DNA of 64,000 nt from Pseudomonas lurida (GTDB taxonomy: Bacteria > Pseudomonadota > Gammaproteobacteria > Pseudomonadales > Pseudomonadaceae), in contig NZ_PDJB01000001.1 in assembly GCF_002563895.1 (NCBI RefSeq), positions 5,129,501 through 5,193,500 of the forward strand, given 5' to 3'. Under the pieces are notes generated by a model. The model saw only the letters and a program-made list of their open reading frames with translations, searched no databases and had not been told where the DNA came from. Below, one piece after another: positions 22,288 to 33,500 of this stretch (position 1 is its first letter; every line of letters begins with the position of its first letter). The position numbers and the translations under genes were made by a program.

Positions 22288-24800
22288 AGCTCCACGACAG
22301 GTGAGGTTTCAACGGTGGCCGCCTGATATTGGCGCAGGGCGTCACGCACGAGGGCGGCTTCATCCAGTCCCAAGACCTGGCGAGCGATGATCTGGCAGTC
22401 GGCCAGGTCCAGCTCGCGTACGGTGGCCTTGATGGTGGGGATCAACGGCACGCTGACCGACAACTCATCCACCCCCATACCAATCAGCACCGGCACGGCC
22501 AGCGCTTCGGAGGCCAACGCGCCGCACACGCCTACCCACTTGCCGTGGGCATGCGCGGCCTTGACCGTGGTGGCGATCAGGCGCAGCACGGCAGGGTGGA
22601 AACTGTCGGCCTGGCTGGCCAGGCGCGGGTGGTCGCGGTCCATGGCCAGGGTGTATTGGGTCAGGTCATTAGTGCCGATGGAGAAAAAGTCCACGTGGGG
22701 CGCGAACACATCCGCCATCAGCGCCGCCGACGGTACTTCAATCATGATGCCCAGCTTTGGCAACTCGGTGAGCCCCAGCGCCAGCGCTTCTTCTTCAAGG
22801 AGCTTGCGCGCCAGGTGCAACTCCGAGAGCAGGCTGACCATCGGCAACATGATGTGCAGCCGCGCAAGACCGGCGCTGGCGAGGATCGCGCGAAACTGTT
22901 CGCGCAGCAGCTGCGGACGCTCCAGGCACAGGCGGATGCCGCGCAAGCCGAGGAACGGGTTGGTCTCGGCGTCCATGGGTACATAGGCCAGCGGCTTGTC
23001 ACCACCGACATCCAGTGTGCGCACCACCAGGTTGCGCTCGGTGCCCAGGGCACGGGCGATCGAGGCGTAGGTGCCGGCTTGCTCCTCGGGGCTCGGCGCG
23101 CGGTTGCGGTCCAGGTAGAGGAACTCCGAACGCAACAGGCCGACGCCTTCGCCGCCGAGGGTCAGGGCATGCTCCACTTCCTGCAACGAGGCGACGTTGG
23201 CGGTGACCTCGACGTGATGTCCGTCGCGGGTAATGGCTGGCAAAGACGCCTGCGCCACGTCGCGCTGATGGCGCAGCACCTGCTGCTTGCGCGCTGCCTC
23301 CAAGTGTTCGATCTCGGCCAGGTTCGGTTCCAGGTGCAGCTCGCCTTTGTCGGCGTCGAGCAGCACTTGTTTGCCGTTGGCCAGCGCCAGCACCTGGGGT
23401 GAAACACCGCAAATTGCCGGCAGGCCAAGGGCGCGGGCGAGGATCGCGACGTGGCTGGTTGCGCCGCCGCCGACGGTGACAAACCCCAGCACTTTGCGGG
23501 AATCCAGGCTGGCGGTTTGCGAAGGGGTCAGTTGCTCGGCGATCAGGATAGCGCGCTCGGGCAACTCCCAGGCGCTGTCGCGAATCCCCAGAATCAGCTT
23601 CAGTACGCGCTGGCCGACATCCGCCAGGTCGGCCGCACGCTCGGCCAGCAGGGCATTGCCTGAACCCTGGAACTGCTTGGCCGTTGCGACCGTGGCGCTG
23701 TTCCAGGCAAAGGCGGCGCTCTTGCCGCTCGCCAGGAGGCTGTGGGCCTGTTCAAGCAAGGTCGGGTCTTCAAGCAGTTCCTGATGAGCACGGAAAATCT
23801 CCGCCTGGGCACTGCCGGCAGCGTCGTCCTGCAGCGCTTGCAACGCTTCGGTTGCAGCCAGGAGGCCGCGCGCCAGGGCGGCACGTTCGGTGGCTGCCCC
23901 GGCGCCGTGTTCAGGAATAGCCAGCGCAGGCTCGATCACTTGAACGACGTGACCAAACGCCGAACCCGGTGAGGCGCACACGCCTTTTAGCAATGTCGCC
24001 GACACCACCGTCGCGACCGGCTCGGCAACACTCGCCACCGCTTCACCACAGCCTTGCGCCAACAAGGCAACCAGTGCCTGGATCGCCACCTCGGCATCCT
24101 GCCCCGCCGCGCTCACCTGCAAGGTGTCGCCCCGCACGGTCTGCAACGCCATGATCGCCACCAGCGACTTCGCGTTGGCGCTCTGGGTTTGCTTGTGCAG
24201 GTAGATGCTGGCCTTGAAGCCTTTCGCGGCCTGGGCAAACACCGCCGCTGGGCGGGCGTGCAGGCCGTTGGGGTTGGGCAAGGTCAGTGGCTTGGAGAAC
24301 AGGGCATCGCCCTCCTCCTCGTCCACCGCGTCCACGGTTTCACTTGGGGATAACTGCAACAGTGGCTGGCCGGCCTCCACAAGACCGCTCGTCAACACGC
24401 TAAACGGTTCGCCACTGACCACCAGCATCAAGGTCAGCAGACTGCGCGCATGAAGCGCCACGTAGTCGGCATCGAACTCGATCAGCGCTTGCCCGGCCTC
24501 CACCCGTTGGCCTTCCTGTACCAACCGGGTGAAGCCTTGGCCCGCCAGGTTCACGGTGTCCAGGCCGATGTGCAGCAGCACCTGGACGCCGTTGTCGTCA
24601 GTCACGCTGACGGCATGCCCGCTGTCCTGGATATTGCTGATCACCCCGGCCAGCGGTGCACACAAGGTCTGCGAGGTCGGGTCGATGCACAGGCCGTCGC
24701 CGATCACGCGGCTGGAAAATACCGGGTCGGGCACCTTGTCCAGTGGCAGCAGCACACCCGACAAGGGGGCCAGCAATTCCAGGGGTTTAGATGGGGTCAT
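22284..24800 (-). CDS. Fused PTS protein EIIA(Glc-type)-HPr-EI of the trehalose system
   Basis: An 838-residue fusion that supplies phosphate to TreB, which has no EIIA domain. Phosphorylation sites are EIIA H77 ('VLLHIGLDTVNL'), HPr H181 ('NGLHARPAAVFAQ') and EI H450 ('GGATSHVAILARALG'). The EI C-terminal PEP-binding part is complete ('VGVCGALASEALAVPV' near residue 760). It is a paralogue of the fusion in the nag operon, and both are full length. It lies fourth in the leftward tre operon, 180 bases after the porin gene. That gap holds a REPIN, so expression may differ from that of the upstream genes. Confidence 0.93.
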   Translation of the reverse strand: MTPSKPLELLAPLSGVLLPLDKVPDPVFSSRVIGDGLCIDPTSQTLCAPLAGVISNIQDSGHAVSVTDDNGVQVLLHIGLDTVNLAGQGFTRLVQEGQRVEAGQALIEFDADYVALHARSLLTLMLVVSGEPFSVLTSGLVEAGQPLLQLSPSETVDAVDEEEGDALFSKPLTLPNPNGLHARPAAVFAQAAKGFKASIYLHKQTQSANAKSLVAIMALQTVRGDTLQVSAAGQDAEVAIQALVALLAQGCGEAVASVAEPVATVVSATLLKGVCASPGSAFGHVVQVIEPALAIPEHGAGAATERAALARGLLAATEALQALQDDAAGSAQAEIFRAHQELLEDPTLLEQAHSLLASGKSAAFAWNSATVATAKQFQGSGNALLAERAADLADVGQRVLKLILGIRDSAWELPERAILIAEQLTPSQTASLDSRKVLGFVTVGGGATSHVAILARALGLPAICGVSPQVLALANGKQVLLDADKGELHLEPNLAEIEHLEAARKQQVLRHQRDVAQASLPAITRDGHHVEVTANVASLQEVEHALTLGGEGVGLLRSEFLYLDRNRAPSPEEQAGTYASIARALGTERNLVVRTLDVGGDKPLAYVPMDAETNPFLGLRGIRLCLERPQLLREQFRAILASAGLARLHIMLPMVSLLSELHLARKLLEEEALALGLTELPKLGIMIEVPSAALMADVFAPHVDFFSIGTNDLTQYTLAMDRDHPRLASQADSFHPAVLRLIATTVKAAHAHGKWVGVCGALASEALAVPVLIGMGVDELSVSVPLIPTIKATVRELDLADCQIIARQVLGLDEAALVRDALRQYQAATVETSPVVEL

Positions 24801-24866
24801 GACTTCACCTGCTGTTTTGTTCTGTAAAAATCATTGGGTGATGCAACCCCAAGATGACGACGATCC

Positions 24867-24956
24867 AAGGTGGGAGCGGGCTTGCCTGCGATAGCATCGC
24901 CTCAGCTTTACTGAAAGACCGAGTCGCCCGCATCGCGAGCAAGCCAGCGCCCACAC
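24867..24956. repeat. REP pair (REPIN) inside the tre operon
   Basis: Inverted copies at 24867-24893 (AAGGTGGGAGCGGGCTTGCC...) and 24931-24956 (CATCGCGAGCAAGCCAGCGC...). It lies between the porin gene and the PTS fusion gene on the same strand, where REP hairpins can shape differential mRNA stability. Confidence 0.85.
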
Positions 24957-24980
24957 AAAGCGCATTCACATGAGTTCGCG

Positions 24981-26231
<1,251 letters not shown>

Positions 26232-26271
26232 TCAAAGCGCCCCGTGCTCCCACACGGGGTTAGAGCGGGTC

Positions 26272-27918
26272 TCAGTCCTTGAGGTGCAGCACGAACGATT
26301 CATAAGGACGCAACACCAGCGTGCCCGTACGCATCGGGCAATCGGGGTAGTTGCTGATCAGCAGGCGTTGTTCGCTGGCCGGGTTGATCACGCCGTCCGG
26401 CAGCTGGATGTCGCAGGGCGTGCCGTAGAAGTTATTCAGCACCAGCAGGCGTTCCCCGTGGCCCTCGCGCAGGTACGCCCAGACCTGCAGATGGTCTTGC
26501 AGCAGTGGGCGATAAACGCCCTCCAGGATCAGCGGTTCGTGACGACGCAAGGCAATCAGCGCCCGGTAGTGATGCAGCACCGAATCCGGATCCTCCAGCT
26601 GGCTCTCGACATTGATCTGCGCCGCATTGGCCGGGATGCCGATCCACGGCTCGCCCGTGCTGAAACCCGCGTTGGCCTGGGTATTCCACTGCATCGGCGT
26701 ACGCCCGTTGTCGCGGGACTTCTGCATGATCGCCGCCATGCTCGACGCCTCGGACTCACCCGCATCGCGCTTGAGACGGAAGATGTTCAGGGTCTCCACA
26801 TCGCGGTACTGCGAGATAGCGTCGAAGCCCGGATTGGTCATGCCCAGCTCTTCGCCCTGGTACACATACGGCGTGCCCTGGAGGAAGTGCAGCGCGGTCG
26901 CCAGCATCTTGGCCGAGACCACGCGGTGCTCACCGTCATTGCCGAAACGCGAGACCACCCGTGGCTGGTCGTGGTTACACCAGAACAGCGCGTTCCAGCC
27001 GCCACCGGCCTGCATGCCCATTTGCCAGTCGGAGAAGATCTGCTTGAGTTGCAGGAAGTCGAAGTCGGCCTTCACCCATTTCTGCAGGTTCGGGTAATCG
27101 ACTTTCAGATGATGGAAGTTGAAGGTCATCGACAGCTCTTTCGACGCCGGATTGGAGTAGCGGATGCAATGTTCGAGGCGGGTGGACGACATCTCGCCGA
27201 CGTTGATCAGGTCATGCCCTTCGAAGACTTCGCGGTGCATTTCCTGCAGGTACTCGTGCACATTCGGGCCATCGGTGTAGAAGCGACGGCCGTCGCTGTT
27301 GTCCTCGGGGAAATCGGCAGGCTTTGAGATCAGGTTGATCACATCCAGGCGGAAGCCGCCCACGCCCTTGTCCCGCCAGAAGCGCATCAACTTGAACACC
27401 TCGGCGCGCACCTTGGGGTTGTCCCAATTCAGGTCGGCCTGGGTGTGGTCGAACAGGTGCAGGAAGTACTGGCCGGTCTGCGCCTCGTATTCCCAGGCCG
27501 AGCCGCCGAACTTGGATTCCCAGTTGTTCGGCTGGTCGCGCCAGATGTAGAAGTCGCGGTACGGGTTGTCGAGGCTGCTGCGCGCCTGTTGGAACCACTC
27601 GTGCTCGATGGATGTGTGGTTGACCACGATGTCGAGCATCAGCTTGATGCCACGCTTGGCCGCTTCGCTGATCAGCAGGTCGCAGTCAGCCATGGTCCCG
27701 TAGCTGGGGTCGATGGCGTAGTAGTCGCTGATGTCGTAGCCATTGTCGCGTTGCGGCGAACGCAGGAACGGGGTGATCCACAGGCAGTCGACGCCCAGCC
27801 ATTTGAGGTAGTCGAGTTTGTCCACGATGCCCAGCAGGTCACCGGTGGCGTTACCCGCGTGGCTGTGGAAGCTTTTGGGGTAGATCTGGTAGATCACCGA
27901 GTGTTGCCAGTCTTGCAT
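26272..27918 (-). CDS. treC: Alpha,alpha-phosphotrehalase (trehalose-6-phosphate hydrolase)
   Basis: TreC splits cytoplasmic trehalose-6-phosphate into glucose and glucose-6-phosphate. The 548-residue GH13 enzyme opens with 'WQHSVIYQIYPKSF' and has the three catalytic residues in place: nucleophile D192 ('GGFRLDVINL'), acid/base E242 ('NVGEMSS') and D317 ('NHDQPR'). Length and motif order match the GH13 phosphotrehalase subfamily. Oligo-1,6-glucosidases are close relatives, so the assignment leans on the neighbouring treB and treR. It lies second in the operon, 118 bases after treB with a REP pair between. Confidence 0.95.
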   Translation of the reverse strand: MQDWQHSVIYQIYPKSFHSHAGNATGDLLGIVDKLDYLKWLGVDCLWITPFLRSPQRDNGYDISDYYAIDPSYGTMADCDLLISEAAKRGIKLMLDIVVNHTSIEHEWFQQARSSLDNPYRDFYIWRDQPNNWESKFGGSAWEYEAQTGQYFLHLFDHTQADLNWDNPKVRAEVFKLMRFWRDKGVGGFRLDVINLISKPADFPEDNSDGRRFYTDGPNVHEYLQEMHREVFEGHDLINVGEMSSTRLEHCIRYSNPASKELSMTFNFHHLKVDYPNLQKWVKADFDFLQLKQIFSDWQMGMQAGGGWNALFWCNHDQPRVVSRFGNDGEHRVVSAKMLATALHFLQGTPYVYQGEELGMTNPGFDAISQYRDVETLNIFRLKRDAGESEASSMAAIMQKSRDNGRTPMQWNTQANAGFSTGEPWIGIPANAAQINVESQLEDPDSVLHHYRALIALRRHEPLILEGVYRPLLQDHLQVWAYLREGHGERLLVLNNFYGTPCDIQLPDGVINPASEQRLLISNYPDCPMRTGTLVLRPYESFVLHLKD

Positions 27919-27960
27919 GGTGGGTTCCTTCAGTAGAGTGGTGTACTGGCCTTGAGGGCC

Positions 27961-28027
27961 TCATCGCGGGCAAACCCGGCTGCCACAGGGAAACGCATTC
28001 AAATGTGGGAGCCGGCGTGCCGGCGAT
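27961..28027. repeat. REP pair between treB and treC
   Basis: Inverted copies TCATCGCGGGCAAACCCGGC (27961 on) and GGGAGCCGGCGTGCCGGCGA (28006-28025 or so) with a short spacer. Both arms carry substitutions compared with the other REPs in the window. Confidence 0.8.
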
Positions 28028-28036
28028 AGCGCTAGA

Positions 28037-29479
28037 TCAGGCAACGCGATACCCAGGCCGAACAATCTTCATGCTCAACGCACAGGTCAGGACAAACGGC
28101 ACGACAATCGCGATGACCATCCCGATCACAAACATGGCGATCGAGTGCGGCACGATCGAAATAAACCCCGGCAAGCCCCCCACGCCGATGGCCGACGCCT
28201 GCACCTTGTTCAGCGACAGGAAAACGCTGCCCAGCGCCGAACCCACCAGGGCGGCATAGAACGGAAACTTGAAGCGCAGGTTCACCCCGAACATCGCCGG
28301 TTCCGTGATGCCGAAATACGCGGAAATCGCCGAGGTCGACGCCATGCTTTTGTCCCGTGCATTGCGGGTGGTGTAGAACACCGCGAGCGCGGCACTGCCT
28401 TGGGCCAGGTTGGACATGACGATCATCGGCCAGATAAAAGTGCCGCCCTGGGTGGAGATCAGCTGCAGGTCCACGGCGAGGAACATGTGGTGCATGCCGG
28501 TGATCACCAGCGGCGCATACAGCAGGCCGAAGATCGCCCCGCCGACCATCGGTGCAAGGTCAAACAGGGTGACCACACCTTCGGTGATCAGGATGCCGAG
28601 ATGACGGGTGACCGGGCCGATGATGGCCAGGGCCAGCACACCGGTAACGACGATGGTGGTGATCGGCACCACGAGCAGTTGAATCGCATTGGGCACGCGC
28701 GCGCGCAGCCACTTCTCGATGACGCTCATCACATAGGCCGCCATCAGGATCGGCAGGATCTGGCCCTGGTAGCCGACCTTTTCAATCTGGAACCAGCCGA
28801 AAATATCGAAGTACGGCAGGCTCTGGCCGTCGAGACCGGCGACCGCCTTGCCGTAGTTCCAGGCATTGAGCAGGTCCGGGTGCACCAGCATCAGGCCGAG
28901 CACGATGCCGAGGATTTCGCTGCCGCCAAAGCGCTTGGCCGCCGACCAGCCCACCAGCGCCGGCAGGAACACGAACGAGGTGTTGGCCATCAGGTTGATC
29001 AGGCTCCACAGGCCATCCAGGTTCGGATAGGCCTCAAGCAGTGTCTTGCCCTCGATGAACATGCCCTTGGCGCCCATCAGGTTGTTCACACCCATCAACA
29101 GGCCGGCAATGATCAACGCGGGCAGGATCGGCATGAACACATCGGAAAACACCCGCACCAGCCGCTGCATGGCATTGGTCTTGTCGGCGCCCTTCTTCTT
29201 CACGTCGGCGATGGTGGCGGCCGCAAGACCGGTCTGCTCGCGCAGGGCGGCGTAGACCTTTTCCACTTCACCGGGACCGATCACTACCTGGAACAGGCCA
29301 CCGGTGAAGAACGAACCCTTGACCAGGTCGACCTGGTTCAGCGCGCTGCTGTTGACCCGGCTCGGGTCCTTGAGCGCCAGGCGCAGGCGGGTCACACAGT
29401 GGGCAGCTTGCTCAAGGTTGTCGCTGCCCCCGAGGTGCTCGAGAATCTCGCGGGCGATGTTCGAATAGTCGTGGCTCAT
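28037..29479 (-). CDS. treB: Trehalose-specific PTS permease EIIBC
   Basis: TreB imports trehalose as trehalose-6-phosphate. The 480-residue protein begins with an EIIB domain (1-90) whose phosphocysteine is C28 in 'AAHCVTRLRLAL', followed by an EIIC domain of about ten helices (about 110-475) with 'GITEPAMFGVNLRF' near its end. No EIIA is attached; the fused EIIA-HPr-EI downstream in the operon must provide it. It is the first gene of the leftward operon, facing treR across 238 bases that contain two perfect tandem operators. Confidence 0.95.
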   Translation of the reverse strand: MSHDYSNIAREILEHLGGSDNLEQAAHCVTRLRLALKDPSRVNSSALNQVDLVKGSFFTGGLFQVVIGPGEVEKVYAALREQTGLAAATIADVKKKGADKTNAMQRLVRVFSDVFMPILPALIIAGLLMGVNNLMGAKGMFIEGKTLLEAYPNLDGLWSLINLMANTSFVFLPALVGWSAAKRFGGSEILGIVLGLMLVHPDLLNAWNYGKAVAGLDGQSLPYFDIFGWFQIEKVGYQGQILPILMAAYVMSVIEKWLRARVPNAIQLLVVPITTIVVTGVLALAIIGPVTRHLGILITEGVVTLFDLAPMVGGAIFGLLYAPLVITGMHHMFLAVDLQLISTQGGTFIWPMIVMSNLAQGSAALAVFYTTRNARDKSMASTSAISAYFGITEPAMFGVNLRFKFPFYAALVGSALGSVFLSLNKVQASAIGVGGLPGFISIVPHSIAMFVIGMVIAIVVPFVLTCALSMKIVRPGYRVA

Positions 29480-29544
29480 GCTTGGTTTCCACTTTGATTT
29501 TTTTATTTGGGGGCAGTCATTGGCAGCACGCCGAGGGCAAAAGT

Positions 29545-29560
29545 ACTCGTCTGTACGAGT
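29545..29560. promoter_or_regulatory. TreR operator, copy 1
   Basis: ACTCGTCTGTACGAGT is a dyad with 6-base arms ACTCGT/ACGAGT around CTGT. It lies in the treB-treR divergent region, 66 bases upstream of treB. An identical copy lies at 29571-29586, 26 bases centre to centre. Confidence 0.85.
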
Positions 29561-29570
29561 TAAAGCAACA

Positions 29571-29586
29571 ACTCGTCTGTACGAGT
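29571..29586. promoter_or_regulatory. TreR operator, copy 2
   Basis: Second identical ACTCGTCTGTACGAGT dyad. The 26-base centre spacing (about two and a half turns) places the two copies on opposite faces of the helix. Assignment to TreR is inferred from position and from the GntR family of the neighbouring gene. Confidence 0.85.
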
Positions 29587-29717
29587 TACATTTTGTTTAT
29601 TTCCTGTAGGCCGCGGCATCGCTGTAAGCCGCATAAATCCAAGGGTCTAATGGACAAACCCCCGCTCTGCCACTAAGGTTCCTGCCTTGACCGCAACCCC
29701 GGCAAAGAGCCATCCCC

Positions 29718-30422
29718 ATGAGCAAATACAACCAGATCTATACGGATCTGCTTGCCAGCATCACCACTGAACGCCTGCAGCGCGGCACGCGCCTTCCCTC
29801 CGAAACCGAATTGATGGACAGCTACCAGGCCAGCCGAGGCACCGTGCGTCGGGCCATCGAGCAGTTGCAGGAGCGAGGGTTTGCGCAAAAGATCCACGGC
29901 AAGGGTACCTTCGTGCTGTCGCCGAACCCGATCGAGTTCCAACTGGGCGGCATTGTCAGCTTCCACGAAACCCACGCCGACCTGGGCGATGACGTACGCA
30001 CCGAAGTGGTCGAATTCACCCAGTTCCCGCTGGAAGGCTCATTGCTGCAGCACATCGAAGCCGAAGCTGGCACCCTGATTACCCGCATCAAGCGGGTACG
30101 GCGCATCGGCGGTAAACGGGTGATCCTCGACATCAACCACTTCGTGGCCGACGTGATCCCCGGCCTGGACCGCTCGATTGCCGAACAGTCGATCTACGCG
30201 TTTATTGAACAGACCTTGCAGCTGCAAATTGCCTACGCCCAACGCACCATCGAAGCCTTGCCGCGCGGCAAGGACGACCAGACCCACCTGGACCTCGAAG
30301 GCCAGAGCCATGTCATCGTGGTGAGCAACCAGACGTTTTTGCAGGATGGGCGGCAGTTCGAGTACACCGAGTCGCGGCATACGCTAGACAAGTTCTACTT
30401 CTCCGACATCGCGCGGCGCTGA
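29718..30422 (+). CDS. treR: GntR/UTRA trehalose operon regulator
   Basis: A 234-residue GntR-HutC subfamily regulator: winged helix in residues 5-72 ('LPSETELMDSYQASRGTVRRA') and UTRA effector domain in about 90-230 ('SIYAFIEQTL' and ending 'YTESRHTLDKFYFSD'). In relatives, trehalose-6-phosphate is the inducer that frees the operator. It is divergent from treB, with two identical dyads between that suit a dimeric GntR protein. The start at 29718 has only a weak purine stretch upstream ('AAAGAGCC'). Confidence 0.9.
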   Translation: MSKYNQIYTDLLASITTERLQRGTRLPSETELMDSYQASRGTVRRAIEQLQERGFAQKIHGKGTFVLSPNPIEFQLGGIVSFHETHADLGDDVRTEVVEFTQFPLEGSLLQHIEAEAGTLITRIKRVRRIGGKRVILDINHFVADVIPGLDRSIAEQSIYAFIEQTLQLQIAYAQRTIEALPRGKDDQTHLDLEGQSHVIVVSNQTFLQDGRQFEYTESRHTLDKFYFSDIARR

Positions 30423-30506
30423 TGCCCGAGGACGGCCCTAGCTATGCAGCGCATCACCCGATGAACAATCGCTGAACCTTCTCGCTCCCACTCCAGGAGC
30501 GAGAAC

Positions 30507-33500
30507 ATGCCACTCACCACCATCCCCCTACCCAATGCCAGCGACCGGGACCAACTGAAGGCCACCGCTGCCACGCTTATCCGCGCCTGCCCGGAGTTGC
30601 ACGCAGAGGCACGCCTGGTGGCCCGGGAAATCCTCGGTCGATACGGCCTGCCCACCACCGACCCCGAGACGGTCTACTACCACCGTTTCAACAGCGCCCA
30701 AAGCAACAGCAATACCTTTACAGGCTGGGAACACCGCAATGAACAGCCCCACGCCTCACTGACCTTGGTGCAGTTGGTGATCCACCGTTTCCTGGTGACC
30801 GATCAAGACAACGCGGACTTGCTCGACGTGAACGGCGGCTTTTACTCGGCAGGCCCCGAGCACCAGAACTTCGATCAGACCAATGAAGTACGCCTGCACG
30901 GCAACGAGGTGCTGAATGATTTGTGGCGGATCAATTTCAGTGAGCGTTACCACCGCACACTCGACGCCTTCTGGGCCGACTTCTCCGAAGATTTCAGGAG
31001 CCTGGCCAAATGTAACTTTCTCAACAAAGCCGTGCTGGCTCGGGACAAGCGGCAACTGAGCGACGCCGACTTTCACACGGTCATCAAAGCCACCTGCAGC
31101 CCACTGACCTGGCCCGTCAGCTTGGCAGCGCTGCGCAGCAAGACACCCACGGACGCGGGCCTGAAAGTGTGCAAACTGAGTATCGCTGACTACGTCGCCA
31201 TCGACATTCTGTGCATTGGTGACCCGGCCGGACGGCAGATCATTTATGTCCCAGGCGATGACGAGGCCTTCCACACCTGTGAAACCCCCAGGGACCTGCA
31301 TTGGTGGGCCTTGATTCGCATGAATGACAAGGCCAGCCGCACGGCCCTGCTGATGCACTTCCAGCTGTCCGACCGGCAGGCCATCAATGATGAAATCACC
31401 CCGTTGATGAACCGTATGGTCGGCGCCTGGGGCAAGGCCGACTACAACCAGGTCAACCGGCGCTGTCGAGTGATCCAGGGTGACGCTTTCAGCGCCTTGC
31501 GCGACTCGACACGCGAAGCCTTGCTGGCCGAAGCCGAGATATCGCTCACCTCCAACGGCCAGATGCGCCAGCAACTCTGGCTGGGTTACCTGACTGCCGG
31601 CCTGCGTGCGTTCGGCCCCTTGAGCCTGCTTGGCTGGCCGATTGCCTTGCCGGTCATCGGTGCAAGCTTGTCCGCCATGGGCTTGAATATCGACAAGGCC
31701 GCCAACGCCAAGACGTCCGCCGAACGCAAGGACGCCGTCATTGGTGCAGTGCTTGCCGGCATCAATACGTTATTCAACCTGCCACTGCTCAAGGAAATAG
31801 GGCCATTGGCCGAGCTCGACGCAGACGCCGAAGCGGCTGAAATGGCTCACTACCGCGAAACCGCTCAACCCGCTGAGTCGCCTCCCCCCGAACAAACACC
31901 CGGACAGACGCCCCAGCAACTCCGCAGCCTGCTGTGGCACAACGGTATGTTCGTTTTCGAGCAGGCAGAAGACGGCCTCGTGATCCTGCACCACACCCGC
32001 ACAGGGGCGATCGTTCGTCACTCGATTGAGCGCACCGCTTCGGGCGCATTCTTCATCGACGCCCAAGCCTGGCCGCTGCTCAAGGGCGCGCGCTATAACA
32101 GCTTGGCGGCCCTCGCCCGGGCACTCGAGGAGCAAGGCTTGCAACGGGTCAACGTCGGCCCGGCGCTCAGTCAGGTCAGCGAGGCCACGGGCACAAGCAC
32201 GTCGGGACTTGATCAGCCGCTTACGCCCGGGCAAAACAATGGGGCGGTGCAAATACCAGAGGCCTGGCAACTCAACGAGATTCTCGAAGGTGCCACGCCC
32301 ATGGCCGAAACCGGTAAATTCCGCTGCATTTATCAACTCAACAGCGACCCGCCCAACGCCATCCTGAAAAAGGATGCAGCCTATGCCGTGCGCTATGAGG
32401 ATGACATCAACGGGGCAGGTAACTGGGCCATTATCGACCCCGCCAACCCGAATGCCTCTGAGGGCTCCCTGCCGGTGCGCCTGAATGCCCAAGGTGAATG
32501 GGAGCTGGCACCCAAGCTCGCACTCAAGGGCGGCATGCTACGGTCTGTGTTCAACAGAACTGCGCCGGTGACTGCGCTGCCAGCCTCGGCCTACGACATC
32601 CCGCCGAACCTACGCCCCTTGCTCAGGGAGGCCGCACTGACCCCGGGCAACCCCGCACTGCATGAAGACTATGGCGACCTTGACCTGCTCGGATCCGGCG
32701 CGGCCAACCCCTATGACGACTTCAAGACCGTGCGCCAGCAGCTCTATCAGGATGCTGTCAACGATTACGCCAACATCGTGCTGCCCCCACGGCCTCACCT
32801 GCCCGCGCTGGCGGCCGATGCCAACGCCGAAACCATCGTCAGCACACTGCTCCAGGAAGCCAGGGGCATTGTCATTGGGGAAAACCATGCCGGCATAGGC
32901 AGCAAACAGTGGCTGATCGAGAACATGCCCCTCCTGGCTCGGCAAGGCGTGAAAACCCTGTACATGGAGCACCTGTTGACTGACTTCCATCAAACCGCCC
33001 TGCACGCCTTCGCCCGCAGCGGGGAGATGCCCGAGGCACTGGAGCAGTACCTCGCGGGTCTGGACACCGGCCACTCCACCGACCCACTCAAGCGCTATAC
33101 GTTTTTGGAAGTGGTAAAAGCCGCCCGACAGAACCGCATCCAGGTGCAAGCCATTGATTGCATGGCCAGCTATCGACTGGAGGGCTTCGAGCCTGTTGCT
33201 CCGCAAGGCGTCAACGTCGTGGAAACGCTCGATGATCCTCGCGTAAAGATGATGAATTTTTACGCACGCTCAATCATCAACACTGATCAGGCAGTCAGGG
33301 GCGTGCATAAATGGGTGGCCCTCGTGGGGGAAACCCACGCGAACACGTTTGAGGGTGTACCAGGCCTCAGCGAACGGGAAGAAGCCGTTGGCGTGCGAGT
33401 CGAAGATGTTGCACAGGGCGAATCAGAGGGCATTATCGTCGATCCCGGCAGGACCGGTATCGAACTAATCCCACACCGTGCCTATAGCCTCAAAAGCGAC

